From Pohlia nutans (taxonomy: Eukaryota; Streptophyta; Bryopsida; Bryales; Mniaceae), in contig CM040086.1 of assembly GCA_022496805.1 (NCBI GenBank), positions 12,960,501 to 13,024,500 of the forward strand: a DNA stretch of 64,000 nt, in the 5' to 3' direction. The notes under the pieces are model-generated. The model searched no databases and was not told the origin of the DNA. It worked only from the letters and a program-made list of their open reading frames with translations. The translations under genes were made by a program, and so were the position numbers. Positions 23,901-36,469 of the stretch are shown here, in pieces. Numbering within the stretch: the stretch's first letter is position 1; the number at the start of each line of letters is the position of its first letter.

Positions 23901-26900
23901 ACACACAAGCTAGAATTGACCGCACAGGAGATAGAGTGGCAAGGTGCTTCACAACATCCAGTTGAAGAGGATAAAGTTGTGGCTCATCATCGTCATCATG
24001 TGCAGTTGTTTGCACAACATGAACATCTCCCCTTTGACTAGCAGGCTGCACCACACGTGTTGGAAGCTGTGGTATACAAGCCCAACCCTTGCCTCCACGA
24101 GGAGGATACACTGGAGGTACGCAAGCAGAGATGACCTGTCCAAGTTGCAAGATCATGGTTACTATCAAGAACATAGTGCGCTATTGAAGCACAAAATGTT
24201 TCACATGGGAGTAATATGTGCAAACAATATACAGGGTCGCAGCTAACTGTGTGACCTTGAAAATTCCCAACAGGTACATCAATGCTTCTTCAGAGAAGTC
24301 AAAAAGTTCCAATCTTCATAAAACATGTACATCCGTCACAGAAAAGAAGTGAAGCCGTTAAGTAGTTTATTACTGATAGCGGAATAAATAAGCTAGAATT
24401 TATAGTTGTTTGCAATAAGTGCACATTACGTGGAAAATTCCGTTCACACCCGGAGGTAAGATGACCGTAAGCAAGCAGAAAGCATCAGTCACAAAGTACC
24501 TGGTGAACGAGATCTGCACCCATAATTTCAGCAACTTTTCCTGCAGCATCCGCACTGCCCCTTTCGAACACCAGCCTTGTCAATAGCTGAAAAGGCAAAG
24601 AATCAGATTTAATGTTCATGCCTTACAAGAGTAACCAGGCAGACCACAGTTAATCTGCTACAGGCCAGGCATAACAATCAAGCCGCCCTTATTCCATTTT
24701 TAGAAAAGGCCTGTCAAAGCAAGTTACAAAAATTCAAACGTCCAAAAATCAACAGTGAGAGAGGACGACATCAAGTCGAGAACTGGAGCAGACAACCGAA
24801 ACTCTCTAACGAACTAATATATCCCAGCGTCCAAAATCCAGCACAAACTGAAACGGTACAACTTAAATCTAGCATTTCAATGCTTTCTAGGACGGACAGA
24901 CAGACATCTACAAACCCACTGTATCAAGTTAGTTCATATGAAAACCCTGTGACCGAATTGAACAGATGTATCCGAAAACGTTCAGGTCACAGCAGAGGTA
25001 TCATGGGTTTGAAATAAAGCCTCTCACAACATCAAACCGCTAGGCACTCTGCAGTGGTGAGACAAACTTACATCATTCGGGCGTTCATAAATGAGATTGA
25101 AGAAATTGAAGTCATGAGTTGTATCCACACCATCCACAATATCACCAACAGTTGCAATGTAGAGTATAAAAGCGGACAGATACGCCATAGGCTTGTTACT
25201 CAATGGTCCAAGAAATCGCTTCATGGCCCCCTTGGCAGCAACTTGAAAAGTGCTATCCCCAGAAAAATCAATCGATCCTGACCCCACGCTTGAAGGTGAT
25301 CCTTTTGAGCCCTGCCTTGAAGGAACTCGAAATCCAAGACCCAAGCCAAGACTGTGCTCAGGTCCAAGCAATGACTTCCGTTCTGCATGTGGACCAGTTG
25401 ACAAGTCCTCTCCCTCCTCGTCTGCCAGTGCCTTTACAAGATTATGCAACTTTCCTGCATCCAGACACCAGCAATCTTTATTTCGATCATGAGGGTAGAT
25501 GACAGCTGATAAAACTCATTTCGATTCAGTCGAAATAGGCCAAGCATTTCGTTGCTCTCAAGTGAAAAAATCTCAGAGAATTCTTGTGAGGTACCAAAAT
25601 TCATCAGAATAAAAACCAAGACAAGAAAGACACTTAGTAAATTTTCCAATAGACAACTGACTTCAAGTATCAATATTCTCCAGCAGTCAGTTGCATTTAT
25701 CTGCGGCACAGAAAGCAGCTGTATGGAAATTCCACAATGCAGGGTATTGACATTCTAAGTCCAGCAAGACTAGTACGTCGGAATAGAACAGAAGAGATCA
25801 ACTAGACATTGTTAGAGGGTAGTCTAGAAGTCTTCAAGTCAATTACCACTTAAGAATTGGCGTTTGCCTCTAAAAGCATCCTCTATAGTTTGTTGTAAGA
25901 TGGCCAGAGCTCGCTGTCGATAGACTTGACGAGAACTATCAGTCCCTGACATTGACACCATGTCTGCACCAGACAATACAAGTTGCAGAGCCCCAACTTT
26001 GTCCTGATTAACATACACCAGAACGTATAAATAAATAAATAAAAGAAGGATAAACACCTCTTCGCTTCCAATGCTCAAATTCATACAATGACAAAATCTC
26101 TTGACGTCATTTCTGCTTGAGGCATGAAATACACAATCATGGTACAATAACCATGACATCTCATCACGTAAAAAAGAGAAAATCCAGCAAACGAATGGAA
26201 TAATTAACGCGTATTGGCAATTTCTAGACTGAGACTGTCGACTACAACCAAAAAAAAGACAAACCTGTTCAAGAAGTTCATAAAGCCGGAGAACTGTGCG
26301 TTTTGCCACCATGGTCATGCAGGCCTCCTGTCGTTGCTCTGGCCCTTGACCTCTTTGCCCTGCTTGTTGAATTTGAGATAGCAGGACACGGGCCTATAGA
26401 CAAAGCCATATATTACTTTTCGAGCCACCTACCCATCGTAACTTTCACAAAATGTGAGATATTCATAGTATCTAACAATATCCGATTAATGGAGATATAT
26501 CCGTTTCAAGACCAGTTGATGAAAGATGTTGCCCAGGAGTTTGACTATGATAAGAATCGCAACTTTTGGAACTAGTTCTTAGCCGCCAGCGTGAGCTGTT
26601 GCTAACGTTTACAGACATTTTGGGGGCTATGCAACTATGGTAATCAAACTCCCATGGTTGTTTGGCACAGATTATAATCAAAATCAAGGTTACCAATACG
26701 GTAGTAGCAAACATACCCGATCAAGAAGACGCCTTGCCATGTCAACTGATCTCACCGAAGTTGCAGCAACATCAACACAGAGTAGTACCTGATATGAGGT
26801 TTAACAACAGGATTTAGTAGTCACCACAAACCTTGTGTTTGGTAGGTGCTAAAAAATCATTAAGATAAAATCCTTGCACATAGGACAAAAAATTCAATTA

Positions 26901-29900
26901 AATCATAAGAAGCCAAAAATAAATAATAAATAAAAGAAAAGTTCCCATTAAACTTTACAGAGGCAAGAGGCGCTAGAGGGGCAGTAAAATCAAGGTTATC
27001 ATCAGCACTTGACAATTCCTCTGCAACTCGAGAAATAGCATCATCCACCTGCACATCCAAAGTAACCTCTTAAACTACAATTTCTCTTAGATATGGACAA
27101 GTTTGTGGTTAAAATCCAATCTTACAACCACTTGCAAGGACTTTCATCATAACTATTGCTATATTTTAGAATCTCATTACCAAGCGCAGATCAATAGCAT
27201 AGAGGAAAGCCGTTATGTACCATTGTAACTCCCCAAATAATACCAACAATCATCTTCTATCCTAATAAACACAGAAATATAGGCCAGAGAAAAACCTTGA
27301 ACTTCCCACATGGACTTTCACAATCCTCACTAACACATTTTAAGCATTCAATATAATGTTCATTGCATTGAAAAATGGGCGAAGTGAAGCCTGAGAAACT
27401 TGGTTCCCTCGAGTACATGAAACTAACATAGAGGGCAAGTCCACAACACACAGTTGCTTGTATTAAATAAGAACATGTAATAGTTGTAAATTACTGCTGT
27501 TCAGACACGTCTATCGCATTTACTAGTTAGTAGACATTTAATTTCGAAAACTTAAAGATGGTTGAAACTATTTACGCACCGATGCTCTCGATACCGCACT
27601 ATCGACCCATTGAGCAAGCTGCAAGGAAGCTGCTTCTTCAGGGGATAATTTAAAGCGATGCACCGCTTCCTGACCCAGGTCGTACAGATTCCTCTGAACA
27701 CACCTGCAAGAGCTGATGTTAGTCAAATAACTCGAGAGTCCATCAACGTCTGAACATGATGGGTACCAGCATGATTGTGCCGATACTACACAGTGCAAAC
27801 TCACAAGATGTGCTAGCTTGAAACCGCGGAAGGCATTGTGGTGACGAAGGGGAAAAAGAAAATGGTACACTATGGAAATTATCGAGCTGGTGCAGTAAAA
27901 AATAATTGCGGATTGAAGGCTTGTGAGACAGCTGCTAGTTATTCTTCTAATTCTCAGATTCCAGTGAAGAATATTCAAAATACTCAACATTCTCCTATAT
28001 ATGTCCAAATAGAGAAGAACCAGACACACAGCATCTCTAATTGCCCTTGACCTGAGAGGCACATGTAACCATCACTGTTAACCCCTAAATGACGGAGGGG
28101 GTAAGGGCAAAACATAAATGTGTTATAAAAAATTACTTCTTCAACTTTGATGAAGTTTGGTCCAAAAGAGAAAATGAGGAGCTTGATGTTTAGTAATTTT
28201 CCATACGGTCAAATTTCAAAAAATAGCTTTTTATCATCTCATAATGAATTTAGAAGCATTTAACTTCAAATATTTATAAGAATCACAAATTTTATTTTTA
28301 GAATTTGAAATTTGGTATGATTTGTTAAAACTAGACATTCTATTCTAAAATCAAAAATTGCAAATTTTTCAACGGAGAGAACATCATTACTTTCCCCAAA
28401 TAGTAAGTTTTCTAACACTAGACAATGTAGAAGTGTTTTTCTTTGAAAAATTCTCCCGGGTGGAGTTCAACTCAGATTGACATGATTCAAATTGGGTTAG
28501 AAAGTAGACTTGATTACCTATTTAAAAATATTTTTTATTTTCTATAAAAATGTTTTTTCTATTTCGGGCAGCCCATAAAAAAAGGGCAGAGACCATAAAA
28601 TGGTTGATCCGTCACTTAGGGGTTAACCCCTAACTGACCAAACGACCATTTTATGGTCGCTGCTCTTTTTTACGGACTGCCCGAGATGAAAAATACATTT
28701 TTATAGAAAATGAATCATATTTTCAAATAGGAAATCAAGTCTACTTTCCAACCCAAGTTAACCCCTAAACATCACAGCGTCCAGAAACTGGACGACGAAT
28801 GATTTCAAAGCCTTCTCACGTTCTCATCAACGCTTGGATGAAACTCATCCAATATTTTGGAGATTCTTCACCAAGTTGTTGTCCTATCTAATGGCTGGAT
28901 TTAGTCATACTAGAGTACATATTTTTCTAAAATTGCAAATGTAGAAGTATGTCAAGTCGTTGACCAAGCCAAAATTGCATTGACTCTAGTTCAAAGTGGA
29001 ATCGTGAAAAATGAGGTCATAAATTTAAGAAACACAAAAATTTCAAAGTATCACCAAACTTAAGAGTATCTCATTTCAAACTCATTCCAAAATAATTTAC
29101 TCAAAAAATATTGAAATTTAGTTTGTAATCGAATTTAGAAGGAATTTTTAATTTTAACTTTCAAATTTTATAATTAAATATTGGTGATTGTATTAGTGAA
29201 TCGAACAGTACGGATGGAATCTAAAATTCAAGATCTAGAACTTTCATATGTATATCAATTCCAGAATATTCTTCTAAATGGTAGTTTATAATGTTTTTTC
29301 TCAAATTGTCAATTCCAGGGACACCCTGGTACGTTAAGGGGTTAAACTCCACCGAGGAGAATTTTTCAAAGAAAAGCACCTCAACATTGTCCTCCTGTTA
29401 TAAAACTTACTATTTCGGGAAAGTAATGATGTTCTCTACTTTGAAAATTTTGCAATGGACCATTTTAGAATAGAATGTCTAGTTTTGACCAATCATTCCA
29501 AATTTCAAATTCTAAAAATAAAATTTGTAATTTTGGTGAATATCCAACGTCAAATGCTTCTAAATTCATTAAATGAGTACCTAAAACATGTGTGAAAATT
29601 TGACCGTATGGAAAATTACTAAACAGCATGCTTCTCATTTTCTTTTGGACCAAACTTCATCGAAGTTGCTCTTAGCATAACAGATTCACCCCTTCATAAC
29701 CGCAATTTTGGTCTAGAGCACCTACATGTTCAGTATTGTCGAAGGGGCTGCTCGTAAAACTGCCAAGGCTTCCCGCCACTGCCAAGGTCGCTGAGAAGAT
29801 GGAGATAAGCGCTGCAGTACTCCAATCCTCCAATTCCAATCATCAACAAATTGGTGCAACAACTCCAAGTGTTTCAACCAGGCCCTTTTGGCTGCTCTCC

Positions 29901-32900
29901 CAGGAAAACTAAAGCTTTGCGTGTTCGTCTTCCTAGCCAAGCCACTTCTGCTTGCAGAAGAACCCCTTGAATCCATCTCCAGGTTGGCACCCGGCATGCA
30001 CTCGTGAAGTATTGTCAGAATGCTTTGAATGAATGCAATTGCGGTAATCTTCTCCTTTTTCTCTGTCCTTTCCTCTCTTGGCTCCAAAATAAACGGGTCC
30101 TTCATAGTCGGTAGCTCAATATTAAATCCATCCATGTGTAGAAGTGAAACTATAATGCCCATCATCCACACCTGCACCAGATACATATAAGAGCCAATTT
30201 GTATTTAGAGAAGCTGCTGCGTCCTCCTAAAAGGAATTTACATTATGATGAAGTAAATTTGATAAAGAGATGTTCAGTACCCGACGGACAGGGCTTGTAA
30301 TAGCATCCAAGTGCTCACGGAGTTGCTGTAGGTAAATGGCTGTCCCATCTGACTCGTTGTCACTTGATGACTCGTTTTCGGTGGAAACCTCCATAGCGTT
30401 CAAGGCAAGCACTATAGCTTGTAAACCGTAATGCATGTGTAAGAGTTCCACGTCAAGATGCCTGCATAAAAAGCATGAATATTCGGATCACAAAAAGGAT
30501 TATAACCGCATTTTCAAGGTGCAGCCAAGGACAACTACATCTGCCAAATAATATTAGACATCATCCGTTACATGCCACCTTGCAGATGTACTTCACAGGT
30601 TTAGGTAGAACCTCTGTCGAAAAGCTTCTGTGGATGTGCCAGTGGGCTGCAATTTAACCAGCTCCAGGGCCTCTGTGAGCTTTATGTCAGGAACGACGTC
30701 AAAAAGAACCTGGAGAACGAGCATGCCTATCAGCAAATATTCAACATCGTGTTCGGAAATGACGGAAATTGACAAAACTTTACGACAAACCTTCGAAAAG
30801 GCTCTCAAAGTACGTCAAGACTCTAGCTATAATCCACCAAACGTCACCCAAATGCGAATCAAGTAATATCCAGGAAGAGAACCAGATGACCCACCCGAAC
30901 AGGAGAATGCATAGTTAACCGTTCAAGCACAAGGTTTGCCACAAAAGGGTCAGCAGGACCCTCGATATCATCAACTTTAGGGCGGCTACCCTTCACAAAG
31001 ATTCGAGTACTGACTGGCTGGCCTTCTACACCTTTGACAGACCGAGCAGCAAAGTATGCCAACTCCAGACGATAGCATAGCTGATCACAGAGCTGCTCCA
31101 CACAGGAGACCTGTTACAAAACAATCCAAAACACTCATTAAAGTTCAATTGCAATACTTCAGTTACCTATTTCCACATAATGCTAAGAACACTCACAAAC
31201 GAAACAACCGCACCAGCCCCTACAGGTCTTAGAATCAATAGCAGAACACCACAAGTGTGTCATTACCCGCTGATCCCAGAAAAATAGCTCCTAAAGTATT
31301 GTCATTCTGCTACAGAGAGCATCATGGATCAGAAAAATAGCACCTCGTAAAGCATCCTCTATGTTCATAGTTCTACCCAAAAGGCCAAAAGATGATTGAA
31401 AGGTAGCATTCAAAAACATACCTCGTCTGCAGCTCTTCCATGAGAGAGACCCGTGAGTTTTATCTTGTTGTTCCAAAGTAGCTCCAATAACTTGCGCCGA
31501 GATTTGGTATGACCAGGCAAGAGGTCCCAACCCATAACAGCAACCAAAGGCTGAAGTCTTGGAAATGGACTCACCAACTGTATTCACATTTTCACAATAA
31601 TTTAGACAAGATCCAAGATCCCAAACCGTATCTGCTCTAAACTAGAGATCGAAGAAACTTGGATTTCTCACTTGCAGTCACCGACAATCTAGTTGAGAGG
31701 TTAGAGTGGATATATACATCTGCGACTTTCTGCACTTGGCGATCCTTAACGGAAGCAAGTGCTGCCTTCACCACAAGCTCCAGCACATGAGCACCATCTA
31801 CACGCGCATATTGGTAGAGTTCTCTCAAACATGTCCGAATAGCCGAGGTTTCAGTCATTGAAAAGCTTCCTGATCCAGAAGAACTACCAGATCGCAGCTG
31901 CTGCATACGCTGATGGAGTCGTTCCAACGGTGGAGGGTACAGCGTCTGTGGCGAAGCTTGGCTCTGGTCTAGTTCTTCTCGAAGTATGTCATCTTGTGCA
32001 GACTGGTCAACACATTCAGATCAGAAAGAATTCAGCGAGTCCTCTTCTCATCTTCCTCTTCTCTACTCACATCAATAGTGCCTTCACCAGTAATCGTACA
32101 CCAACATCTGAAAGAGTAAGAACTAGAAAGAAGGGCTTTGGCCTACCTCAATTAACTTGGGGAGGAGGGCACTACCAGACGTGAGACTGCACTCATAAAT
32201 GGCTTGTAGAACAGAGTCATGTTGCTCCCGCACCAAGGCTTTAGCCTCTTGCAGTATTGAATGAATAGCTCCACTAAAGGAACAGTCAACCAAACACCAA
32301 AATTAGAATGTAAACTATTAATCCACCATCACTCGACTTCTCAGAAGTATCCTGCCCCTCTGGACTGCACGAGCGATTAATAAGTAAGCACTAACCAAGA
32401 CGGTGGAAAAGTTTACTAACCTGCACTCAGATTCTGCAACACCAAAATCTTCGTGTAGATATCGTAAGTGGTTGATGGCCTTCAGCAGTTGAGTCGCTTC
32501 AACATCTTCCATTATTTGATTAAGATGTGCTTGTTGTACTTCTCTTTGAATGCTTGACCCCAACTATGACAAAGAAGAAAGCCCTCATTCAAATAGGTAC
32601 TCGGAACTTGGACCTCCATTCCGAACCAAAACAAATGCATAATCAAAGTGAGGATGCTAAGAATGTGAGTGAAATCATAATTGATGACTGAGATTCTCAC
32701 CTCGAAATATTCGAGAGTGCCAAGTATTGCTTGAGATGACCTCACAGAATCATCCTGTAGCACTTCCTCAACCCTGATCCCAGATGTTTCTCCGCCCACG
32801 TCTGCATCGAGCTCCCTTTGAGCGTCCACCTGAAGACTTGAGCCACCATGTTGTTGCCGAGCTATATTTTGACAAAGTGCATCGAGAAGGTCTGGTTGGC

Positions 32901-34283
32901 CGAGAGTGAGGTGCCGTAACCACTTCTTGTCCACTTCTGACAACAGCTGCTCTGCACCTTCATGAGAGCTAGATGGACCGGAGGTTGTTGTTGTTTCAGC
33001 TCTATCAGCATCCTCATTAGCCTCACTCAACCCGTCATTGCTTCTATCGTCCCTATCTCCACCTTCCGATCCATGTCCAGTAACAAATTTAATAGACCGA
33101 TCCAGCCGCTCCAGTCCTACAGAAACGATTTTCGCAACGAGACGAAGTGCAGATCCTTCGTCCAGAAGACTCTGATCATCATTGACTTTATCACTACCGC
33201 CTGTGGTCTCCGACGCTGACGCATCTTCTTTCTCGGAAACTGAAGAAACAGTGAGGATCAATGTTGCATCAATCAACATGCATGCCAGAAACCCCAAGCA
33301 GGGTTTAGGGTTCTCAAAGGTGCAACTCACAAACGCTACTCTGAACTCAGATAATTAATGTCTTATACATCACTAACGTTAACGTTCCTAAAATCCCATG
33401 ATTATCCCGCAGCCTGTGATGAAAATTTCTACAAACAAAGACAGGTTTTCGTCCTCAACGATAATGACCTAATTATTTCAGCTTCCCTACTTGAACTCCC
33501 AGATCAGTAAGGCACTCTTGGATCATTCATTTAGGGCTCATCACGGTCCCTGTGTGTGCATTAGATTGAAATTTGAAACACTCGCTCACCAATTTGATCG
33601 TGAAAGAATTCAACTCGCCTTCTTAAATTAACAAACACTCTCTCATTGCATGTTAGACCTAATTCTTGCTGCTCTTGAGTTGTGATCTAAACCTAAAAGG
33701 CCGAAATTAAAAATTGCATTGATTAAAAAAAACGGGCTCCACGTAGAGCCGGGATCCAATACTAATGGTGTGATTAGAATACCAAACCTGGTCTTTCCGA
33801 AACGTCCCTTGCGATCGTGTTCGCATTGTCGACCACGTATTGCTTGATAAATTCTAGGAGAAGCAAAAACTCGATGCAGTCGTAAACAGGGCGGCAATAG
33901 AATTGCCACTGGTTGTCTTTAAATCCAGGCACGCTAGAAGGCGCAGGCACGGACGATGCTGTTTCTGCGGCAGCGGAAGCCGCGCCCCAGGGATCGTCGC
34001 CCTCGGGTTTCGTTCGATTCCTGTCCTCCGTGAGCTTGTCCTCCATGGCGTGAAGCTCCTGGAGGCAGAGCCAGGCCATGTGCGCGGACGACGGCACGCT
34101 GTCGGACCACACCACGCCCTTCAACGTCCATATCTTCCGAATCACCGTCTGGTAGATATCCCGCGCCAACCCAGGGCTTCGCACGCTCAATGTCAACAAG
34201 CAAGCTCGGAAGAGCTCGAATTGCGACAGAAACAAATGGTTGGCAATCACCGATCCCAGCAACCGATCCTCCTTGCTCTCCAT
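14994..34283 (-). CDS. ZFYVE26: ZFYVE26 (spastizin)-like protein, 40 exons
   Basis: Plant-type homologue of spastizin, which in animals works with spatacsin and the AP-5 adaptor in late-endosome/lysosome trafficking. Exons: 34283-33788, 33239-32701, 32563-32421, 32273-32147, 32002-31682, 31577-31422, 31110-30895, 30709-30612, 30461-30281, 30171-29726, 27703-27580, 27048-26959, 26788-26717, 26393-26265, 26003-25847, 25454-25072, 24586-24500, 24135-23789, 23661-23620, 23533-23171, 22840-22613, 22451-22361, 22173-22096, 21831-21541, 21088-20891, 20779-20282, 19989-19828, 19609-19244, 19128-19046, 18843-18739, 18540-18303, 18072-17707, 17535-17434, 17203-17060, 16807-16719, 16460-16378, 16128-16013, 15858-15773, 15622-15523, 15062-14994. 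All junctions are GT-AG and in phase, giving 2669 residues. Landmarks: IANHLFLSQFELFRACLL at the N-terminus; LQPLVAVMGWDLLPG (about 550); VPPVYPPRGGKGWACIP (about 1260); LPLPWQQRCSALHEHPRL (about 1760); WGHALLRIEHYAQARVK (about 2150); CGRLKSAFQIASRSENI and the C-terminal DLCKQWLAAHSV. I see no FYVE zinc finger. Donors of exon 5 and exon 19 are the least certain; for exon 19, 23620 keeps the frame while the better-looking 23611 gives a stop. Confidence 0.85.
15211..15461. mobile_element. Stowaway-type MITE
   Basis: The ends are CTCCCTCTGTCCAGAAATAA and its inverse TTATTTCCGGACATAGGGAG, each flanked by TA (15209-15210 and 15462-15463). This is the Tc1/mariner-related Stowaway pattern. It lies in the last intron of the ZFYVE26-like gene. 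Confidence 0.85.
21890..22085. repeat. truncated family 5 TTAA-element in an intron
   Basis: The blocks AAATCTATGGTTTCTATCACCAA and TTGATTTGTAACTGAGGAT align with the interiors of 45633-46208 and 13728-13900, but neither terminus remains. It sits between exons 23 and 24 of the ZFYVE26-like gene. Confidence 0.4.
28078..28626. mobile_element. TTAA-element, family 4, copy 1
   Basis: Runs from TTAACCCCTAAATGACGG to CGTCACTTAGGGGTTAA. It shares the TTAA at 28623-28626 with an inverted second copy starting there. Shared interior blocks: GAAGTTTGGTCCAAAAGA, TAGTAATTTTCCATACGGTC and ATTTCGGGCAGCCC. It lies in the 2-kb intron between exons 10 and 11 of the ZFYVE26-like gene. Confidence 0.75.
28623..29670. 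mobile_element. TTAA-element, family 4, copy 2 (inverted, interrupted)
   Basis: Starts TTAACCCCTAACTGACC and is the inverse of copy 1. It is split by the family 5 element at 28758-29345 and resumes at ACTCCACCGAGGAGAATT. Its outer end (about 29670, after AACTTCATCGAAGTTGC) lacks the CCCC-TTAA terminus. Confidence 0.7.
28758..29345. mobile_element. TTAA-element, family 5, nested
   Basis: Runs from TTAACCCCTAAACATCACAG to ACGTTAAGGGGTTAA, 588 bp. CGTCCAGAAACTGGACGACG near the left end is the family 5 hallmark. It lies within family 4 copy 2. The uninterrupted copy 1 has GAGTTGAACTCC at the equivalent place, consistent with insertion into a TTAA variant. Confidence 0.75.
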
Positions 34284-34825
34284 GATTGTTTGTTTGTTGG
34301 TTCGCAATCCCTTCACCTCCCGATGATCATCCCGTGCACCCCCGATACGGCACCAAAAGTGGCGCCGTAAGAAGCCACGGGCGCAGCACAAGAGTGCGGA
34401 ATTGAGCAACAATCGGGGCGAGGCAGATTGCACCGGATTTGCATTTGCGGGGGCGGGAGACAGGGACGGCAGCCGCGGGGCAACAACAACAAAGCCTTCG
34501 CGTAAATGGTTCCTTCGAGCTTCTCTTCGATCAGGAACAAGCCCGGATTTGGTAGATTTCAGAACGCAGTAGATTTCGTAATCGTAGATATTTCTGGAAT
34601 CTACAAATCGATGAAACGTTGGCTTCGCAGCCGGGATTCGGTAGATTTCAAAGTGGTGGATTTTGGTGGAATCTTTGAGTTGGGTAGATGGTGGCTTCTT
34701 CCATCGTAGCGCTACACTTTTCATGTAACTACACTAGTGGGACCTCTGCCGTTGAGCACATTGACTTGTCTCCTCGATGGATTCCAGCACGGAACGGTCG
34801 AGTGAGACAAAGTAAGCTGTATTGT
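34284..34825 (-). promoter_or_regulatory. 5' flank and likely leader of the ZFYVE26-like gene
   Basis: A GC-richer segment upstream of the minus-strand start at 34283. The open frame continues upstream to 34724 without a stop, so a longer N-terminus is formally possible. I chose the ATG at 34283 because the recognisable IANHLFLSQFE block begins only a few residues later. The segment holds diverged repeats of GGTAGATTTC near 34545, 34566 and 34640. I see no clear TATA box. Confidence 0.35.
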
Positions 34826-35349
34826 ATAACCCCTAAAGGACCAATCAACCATATTATGCTTGATTTTTGGTCAAAGGCCCCAAAAATCAAGTGTCTTAGT
34901 TTTATTGTAGTTGGTGTTTTCATTAGATGTTTAAGTTAAGTTATGATACATCTTTTGACCGTTGGGATTAGAGAATAAACTTCATTTGAAGTTTTTCCAC
35001 CGTTGAGAATTTTGAATTTTGAGTGTCCAAAATACAAAGGGCTTTCTAAAGATGCTTCAATCATAAGTCTCTTTTAATTTCTTCACCTTCAATTTTTTAC
35101 TCCATGTAAATATAACTTTTATCTACCTTAAATATAATTTTTGATATTAAATTTGACAACAACATATTTATTTTAAATTTTTACCTTGTTTACATCATAG
35201 AATTTGTAAATATTCAAAATATCTTCCAATCATGTTGAAATTTTTGTCATACCTTCATAATGTCGATGATTATCTATGAAAAATTATAAATCATTCAATG
35301 TGATATTTAAAGCATGCAAATTATAGTGCTTTGACTTTTACAAAACTTG
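34826..35349. mobile_element. TTAA-element, family 6, right end lost
   Basis: Starts TATAACCCCTAAAGGACCAA and matches the complete copy at 62038-62581 for about 520 bp (CCATATTATGCTTG, CATCTTTTGACCGTTGGGATT, TATAACTTTTATCTACCTTAAATA). It breaks off at TTTTACAAAA before a poly-T run. Confidence 0.75.
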
Positions 35350-36120
35350 TTTTTTTTTTTTTTTTTTTCCTTATAACATGAAAAAAGATGTATCAAAGTT
35401 TAAATAGTCATTATCTTTTATGAATCTATTTTGTATTAAGTACTTTAAAAAGTTCAATTCTAATTCTAACTTACAACTATAAATATAAAAAATATTAAAA
35501 TTAATTTACTCAAACTAATTGGATTGAAAATTTCAATAATATTTATTTTTTTTATTTCCGTCTCAAAGTTACAACAATCATAGTTATAGTGAGTTGAATT
35601 TTAGATAAATTGAATAAATAATTAGTAACTGCAATGATACGATTAATGAAAGTGGAAAAAGTTGTAAAATATCAAATGAGTTGTTGGTTCATTTTCTAGT
35701 ATTTATTATTATATAATAAGATTTTAGAAACGATTGTGTGGGACTTAATGATTATATTTAAGCATGAAGAAATGAAAAAATACCTTCATGTATATTATTT
35801 ACTAGATTGGCCTATATTGGACAACAGGGACATAGTAGTATATTAAAGTGTTCATGTGTATGATATCTAAAATTAAAAATCGAAATGAGAACTTTTCCTT
35901 CATTTGAATTAGAATACAAGAAAAATGTGATTTTAAATGTGATTGTAAAACTTATCAAAGAAGATATAAATAAATGAATAAATGATACTTCTACTTAATA
36001 TGTAGTACATAGTGAATTTAGTATGTTCCAATTATAAGATAGTGAAATACTATATATCATGCATATGATAGTAAAAAACATGCATTTCATGAATAAGATA
36101 GTAAATTTTACTATCAAATC
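35350..36120. other. AT-rich DNA without a supported gene
   Basis: A poly-T tract at about 35350-35368 is followed by low-complexity AT-rich sequence. TAGTGAATTTAGT and AAGATAGTAAA motifs recur at 36000-36120 and again at 36540-36680. Confidence 0.35.
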
Positions 36121-36343
36121 ACTACACTAAATAGGTAGATTAGTGTTAGATACACTAATTTACATAAACATGTTGTAAGTTTTTAGTGTTGACCAATTTT
36201 TTACCTTCTATATTGGTCAAGATGTGGATCTTTCAATAGTATTGGAATCAATGTCTTCGGTAATTTTTTTTGTCAAGAATAAAAATCTATAATATTTTCA
36301 AATCTTATAATTATCTAACACTAATCTACCTATTTAGTGTAGT
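36121..36343. mobile_element. MITE A copy 1 (about 223 bp)
   Basis: The ends are ACTACACTAAATAGGTAG and its inverse CTACCTATTTAGTGTAGT; the inverted match extends about 30 bases to GTGTTAGAT. The same element lies in reverse at 46720-46949. The outermost bases (CACTACAC at one end) recall CACTA termini, but no clean target duplication is visible. Confidence 0.8.
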
Positions 36344-36386
36344 AGAAATCTTGTTCAATGGCATATGTCCTTGATGACTACATATC

Positions 36387-36469
36387 GGTTGTGGCATGTT
36401 TTTAGTGACTCAAAGATTTTTACATGTTTTTAAATGTTGATTTTGAGTCACTAAAAACATGTCACAACC
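36387..36469. repeat. 28-bp stem hairpin with 27-base loop
   Basis: The arm at 36387-36414 starts GGTTGTGGCATGTTTTTAG and pairs with 36442-36469, with one mismatch in 28 bases. The hairpin stands alone in AT-rich DNA. It could be the core of a tiny fold-back element or a small-RNA hairpin; sequence alone does not decide. Confidence 0.6.

Noticed and set aside
34284..34724. 147-codon upstream extension of the ZFYVE26-like N-terminus
   Set aside because: The recognisable N-terminal block starts right after the ATG at 34283; the upstream part looks like leader sequence with short repeats.
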